Source: DAOSVX01 sp964447275
GTDB lineage: Bacteria; Bacillota_I; Bacilli_A; RF39; UBA660
DNA: 15,264 nt
NCBI GenBank assembly: GCA_964447275.1
Contig: CAYURI010000014.1
Coordinates: 1-15,264, forward strand
Direction: 5' to 3'
Under the pieces are notes generated by a model. It saw only the letters and a program-made list of their open reading frames with translations, was not told the origin of the DNA and searched no databases. Made by a program: the position numbers and the translations under genes. Positions 13,873 to 15,264 of this stretch are shown here, piece after piece; position 1 is the first letter of the stretch; the number at the start of each line of letters is the position of its first letter.

Positions 13873-14466
13873 ATGAGTCAGATAACAACGAAAATATATT
13901 TATATGGGAGAACTACAACTGGTACAACAGAAGAAATCGAAGCTTTAGAAGCACCAGAAGGATTAACACTCTGGATTGAAAAAGAAAGTGTAACTAATGA
14001 AGGAATTGTAAATAGTAGTGAGTTATTTTTTTCTGTTAAAGAATTAACCGCGGAAGAAATTACTGAAAAGGGCGTAATTTATTTAGGAACTTCAAGTGCA
14101 TCACATTTTTATATGGCAGAAAAAATTAATGGCCAATATGTTACATATGTTACTAGTAATCCTAGTGGGCCAGGAATGGTTTTATTCCCAGCAAGCGAAG
14201 CTGCCAGAATGTATATTTTAAAAAATCCTGATGATGGGCAATATTATCCATTGTCTTTTGCCGGAGTTAAATCAATCGTTCCAAACCCTAATTCATATCT
14301 CTGTACAAGAGAGTTGGCTTTGGAGTATGGCATAAGCTTAAATAATCCACATCAAGATTCCCAAGAAAGTGAACTTGTTGAAACTATTTTTGCTCAGCTT
14401 GCATTAAAAGTAAACGCATCTAATGTATTACCAGTTGATAATGTAGGAGTAAAACCGGATTTATAA
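13873..14466 (+). CDS. Unrecognised protein, single copy of the repeat domain found in the 12097 gene
   Basis: A 197-residue protein with no signal peptide or membrane helix. Residues 6-114 are a third copy of the domain present twice in the protein at 12097: KIYLYGRTTTG, PEGLTLW (28-34), ELFFSVKELTAEEITEKGVIYLG (50-72), YVTYVTSNP and RMYILKN. Similarity to the second copy continues through LSFAG and ALEYGIS to near the C-terminus, so this gene looks like a duplicate of the last 215 residues of that protein. AGGAAGG (13859-13865) is the ribosome-binding site. It has its own strong promoter and terminator. The function is not recognised. Without a signal peptide it would be cytoplasmic, unlike the possibly membrane-associated larger paralogue. 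Confidence 0.82.
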   Translation: MSQITTKIYLYGRTTTGTTEEIEALEAPEGLTLWIEKESVTNEGIVNSSELFFSVKELTAEEITEKGVIYLGTSSASHFYMAEKINGQYVTYVTSNPSGPGMVLFPASEAARMYILKNPDDGQYYPLSFAGVKSIVPNPNSYLCTRELALEYGISLNNPHQDSQESELVETIFAQLALKVNASNVLPVDNVGVKPDL

Positions 14467-14472
14467 ATATTT

Positions 14473-14503
14473 AAAAATTACTCAATAAATGAGTAATTTT
14501 TTT
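14473..14503 (+). terminator. Terminator after the paralogue gene, second of two near-identical copies
   Basis: AAAAATTACTC (14473-14483) pairs with GAGTAATTTTT (14491-14501) around the loop AATAAAT, with Ts to 14503. Core stem and loop ends match the hairpin at 13755-13782. Confidence 0.88.
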
Positions 14504-14548
14504 AAATACTATGTTAGAATAAATTTAGAAAAAGAGTGGCGATATAAA

Positions 14549-15157
14549 ATGGAATATTTAGATTACTATGATGAAAATAAAAACTATTTAGGTAAAGAAA
14601 CTAGAGAAAACGTTCATAAAAATGCTTTATGGCATAATACAGTTCATTGTTGGCTTTATGATAGTGAAGGGAATATTTATTTTCAAATTAGATCGGATGA
14701 AAAGACTTTTTATACAACAGCTTCTGGTCATGTTTTAGCGGGTGAAACGATTAAAGAAGCTTTTGGTAGAGAAATTAATGAAGAAGTGGGTCTTGATATT
14801 AATTATGAAAAAGCCACTTTAGTTGATATTGTTGTGTGGCAAATGGATAAAGAAAAGCCCGATGGAACAGTTTTTCGTGATCGAGCATTTGCTAACGTTT
14901 ATGTCTATAAATATGATGATAAAGATTATACTAAGTTTAATTTTGATCATGAGTTAGATGGCGTTGTAAAAGTTAATGCTAAAAAAGCTTTAGAATTATT
15001 TAAAAAAGGTAAAGGCTCTATAAAAGCAGAAGTTATTACTAAAAAAGAAGTAATCAAAAGAAAAGTTGATTTTAATGAATTTTTAGTTAATAAACATGAA
15101 ACAGCAATAGGTAAATATGGCGATGTTTTAAATAAGGTTATTTTATTAACTAAATGA
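14549..15157 (+). CDS. Nudix hydrolase
   Basis: A 202-residue Nudix-superfamily protein; such enzymes hydrolyse nucleoside-diphosphate-linked compounds or related substrates. The Nudix box is complete: G60, E66, R74-E75, E78-E79, G81 in the canonical GX5EX7REUXEEXGU arrangement. The N-terminal MEYLDYYDENKNYLG and the HNTVHCWLYD block resemble Nudix proteins related to YfcD and type I isopentenyl-diphosphate isomerase, but substrate cannot be assigned. I chose the ATG at 14549, because the in-frame ATG at 14489 lies inside the preceding terminator hairpin. A TAGAAT at 14515-14520 may be its -10. It lies before the probable glyS start and is likely transcribed alone. Confidence 0.88.
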   Translation: MEYLDYYDENKNYLGKETRENVHKNALWHNTVHCWLYDSEGNIYFQIRSDEKTFYTTASGHVLAGETIKEAFGREINEEVGLDINYEKATLVDIVVWQMDKEKPDGTVFRDRAFANVYVYKYDDKDYTKFNFDHELDGVVKVNAKKALELFKKGKGSIKAEVITKKEVIKRKVDFNEFLVNKHETAIGKYGDVLNKVILLTK

Positions 15158-15189
15158 GAATTTATGTATTAGAAATGTTTTAGGTTATA

Positions 15190-15198
15190 TGATATAAT
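15190..15198 (+). promoter_or_regulatory. Extended -10 promoter upstream of the final partial gene
   Basis: TGATATAAT is an extended -10 (TG-n-TATAAT). A weak -35 (TTAGAA, 15169-15174) lies 18 bases upstream. The predicted start is about 20 bases before the ATG at 15224. Confidence 0.6.
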
Positions 15199-15223
15199 TT
15201 TATTACTGAAAGAAGTGAGATAG

Positions 15224-15264
15224 ATGAAAAACGTAACAATGGAAGAATTAGTAAGTTTTTGTAA
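15224..15264 (+). CDS. glyS: 5' end of a gene, probably glycyl-tRNA synthetase
   Basis: Only 13 complete codons are present (MKNVTMEELVSFC plus two bases, AA), and the frame is open at the window end. The pattern MEELVSFC followed by an AA-starting codon resembles the N-terminus of the dimeric Firmicutes glycyl-tRNA synthetase, which begins with Met-Glu-x-Leu-Val/Ile and continues into a CKRRGF-type motif. glyS next to recO in Firmicutes is established context. AAGTGAG upstream could be the ribosome-binding site. The identification is an inference from very little sequence. Confidence 0.5.
   Translation, partial: MKNVTMEELVSFC

Noticed and set aside
14489..14548. Upstream ATG extending the Nudix protein by 20 residues
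   Set aside because: The extra codons are inside the terminator hairpin and its T-run; the family-like N-terminus begins at 14549.
1..15264. CRISPR array or insertion sequence
   Set aside because: No regularly spaced direct repeats, transposase motifs or terminal inverted repeats with target duplications were seen; the Cas4-like gene at 1886 has no cas neighbours.

Overview
The window is a low-GC, AT-rich stretch of a Bacillota or Mycoplasmatota-like chromosome. Gene content and order (ftsY-ylxM-ffh; rpsU; ybeY-era-recO followed by a probable glyS start) fit a Bacilli-related lineage, possibly an uncultured gut-type relative of the Erysipelotrichia/RF39 groups; that placement is inference. 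TGA is used as a stop (ABC transporter, VanZ-like and Nudix genes) and Trp is read from TGG, which argues for the standard bacterial code and against Mycoplasma proper. Almost every gene is on the + strand.

Layout. (1) 1-1870: signal recognition particle block, with the end of ftsY, then ylxM and ffh. (2) 1886-4997: a large two-nuclease DUF2779-type protein, rpoZ (RNA polymerase omega) and a DHH/DHHA1 phosphoesterase. (3) 5019-5096, minus strand: tRNA-Ala(TGC) with its own promoter and a shared bidirectional terminator. (4) 5222-7756: an apparent bacteriocin-type secretion locus. A peptidase-containing ABC transporter is followed by two double-glycine-leader peptides and a third small membrane peptide that copies the C-terminal motif of the second. 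None of the three small genes is long enough to stand out in ordinary gene finding. (5) 7843-9003: a secreted or surface protein with a prepilin-like N-terminus and a C-terminal domain resembling DUF6273. (6) 9069-12043: rpsU, then a tightly packed VanZ-like/ybeY/era/recO operon. (7) 12097-14466: an unrecognised module of two proteins carrying three diverged copies of one domain, flanking a DUF1292-type gene. (8) 14549-15264: a Nudix hydrolase and the first codons of a gene that is probably glyS.

How the parts work together. Ffh and FtsY target nascent membrane proteins. RpoZ, S21, YbeY, Era and RecO cover transcription, ribosome maturation and DNA repair. The ABC transporter would cleave the double-glycine leaders and export the two peptides, and the third peptide is a candidate immunity or accessory factor. 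The repeat-domain module and the Nudix gene lie between recO and the probable glyS, which are adjacent in some Firmicutes, so they look like an accessory insertion.

Most worth following up: the three-peptide locus, the triplicated unknown domain with its duplicated terminators, and the Cas4-like/DEDD two-nuclease protein. No CRISPR array, insertion sequence or rRNA was seen. No stretch longer than 300 bases lacks a gene once the small peptide genes are counted.
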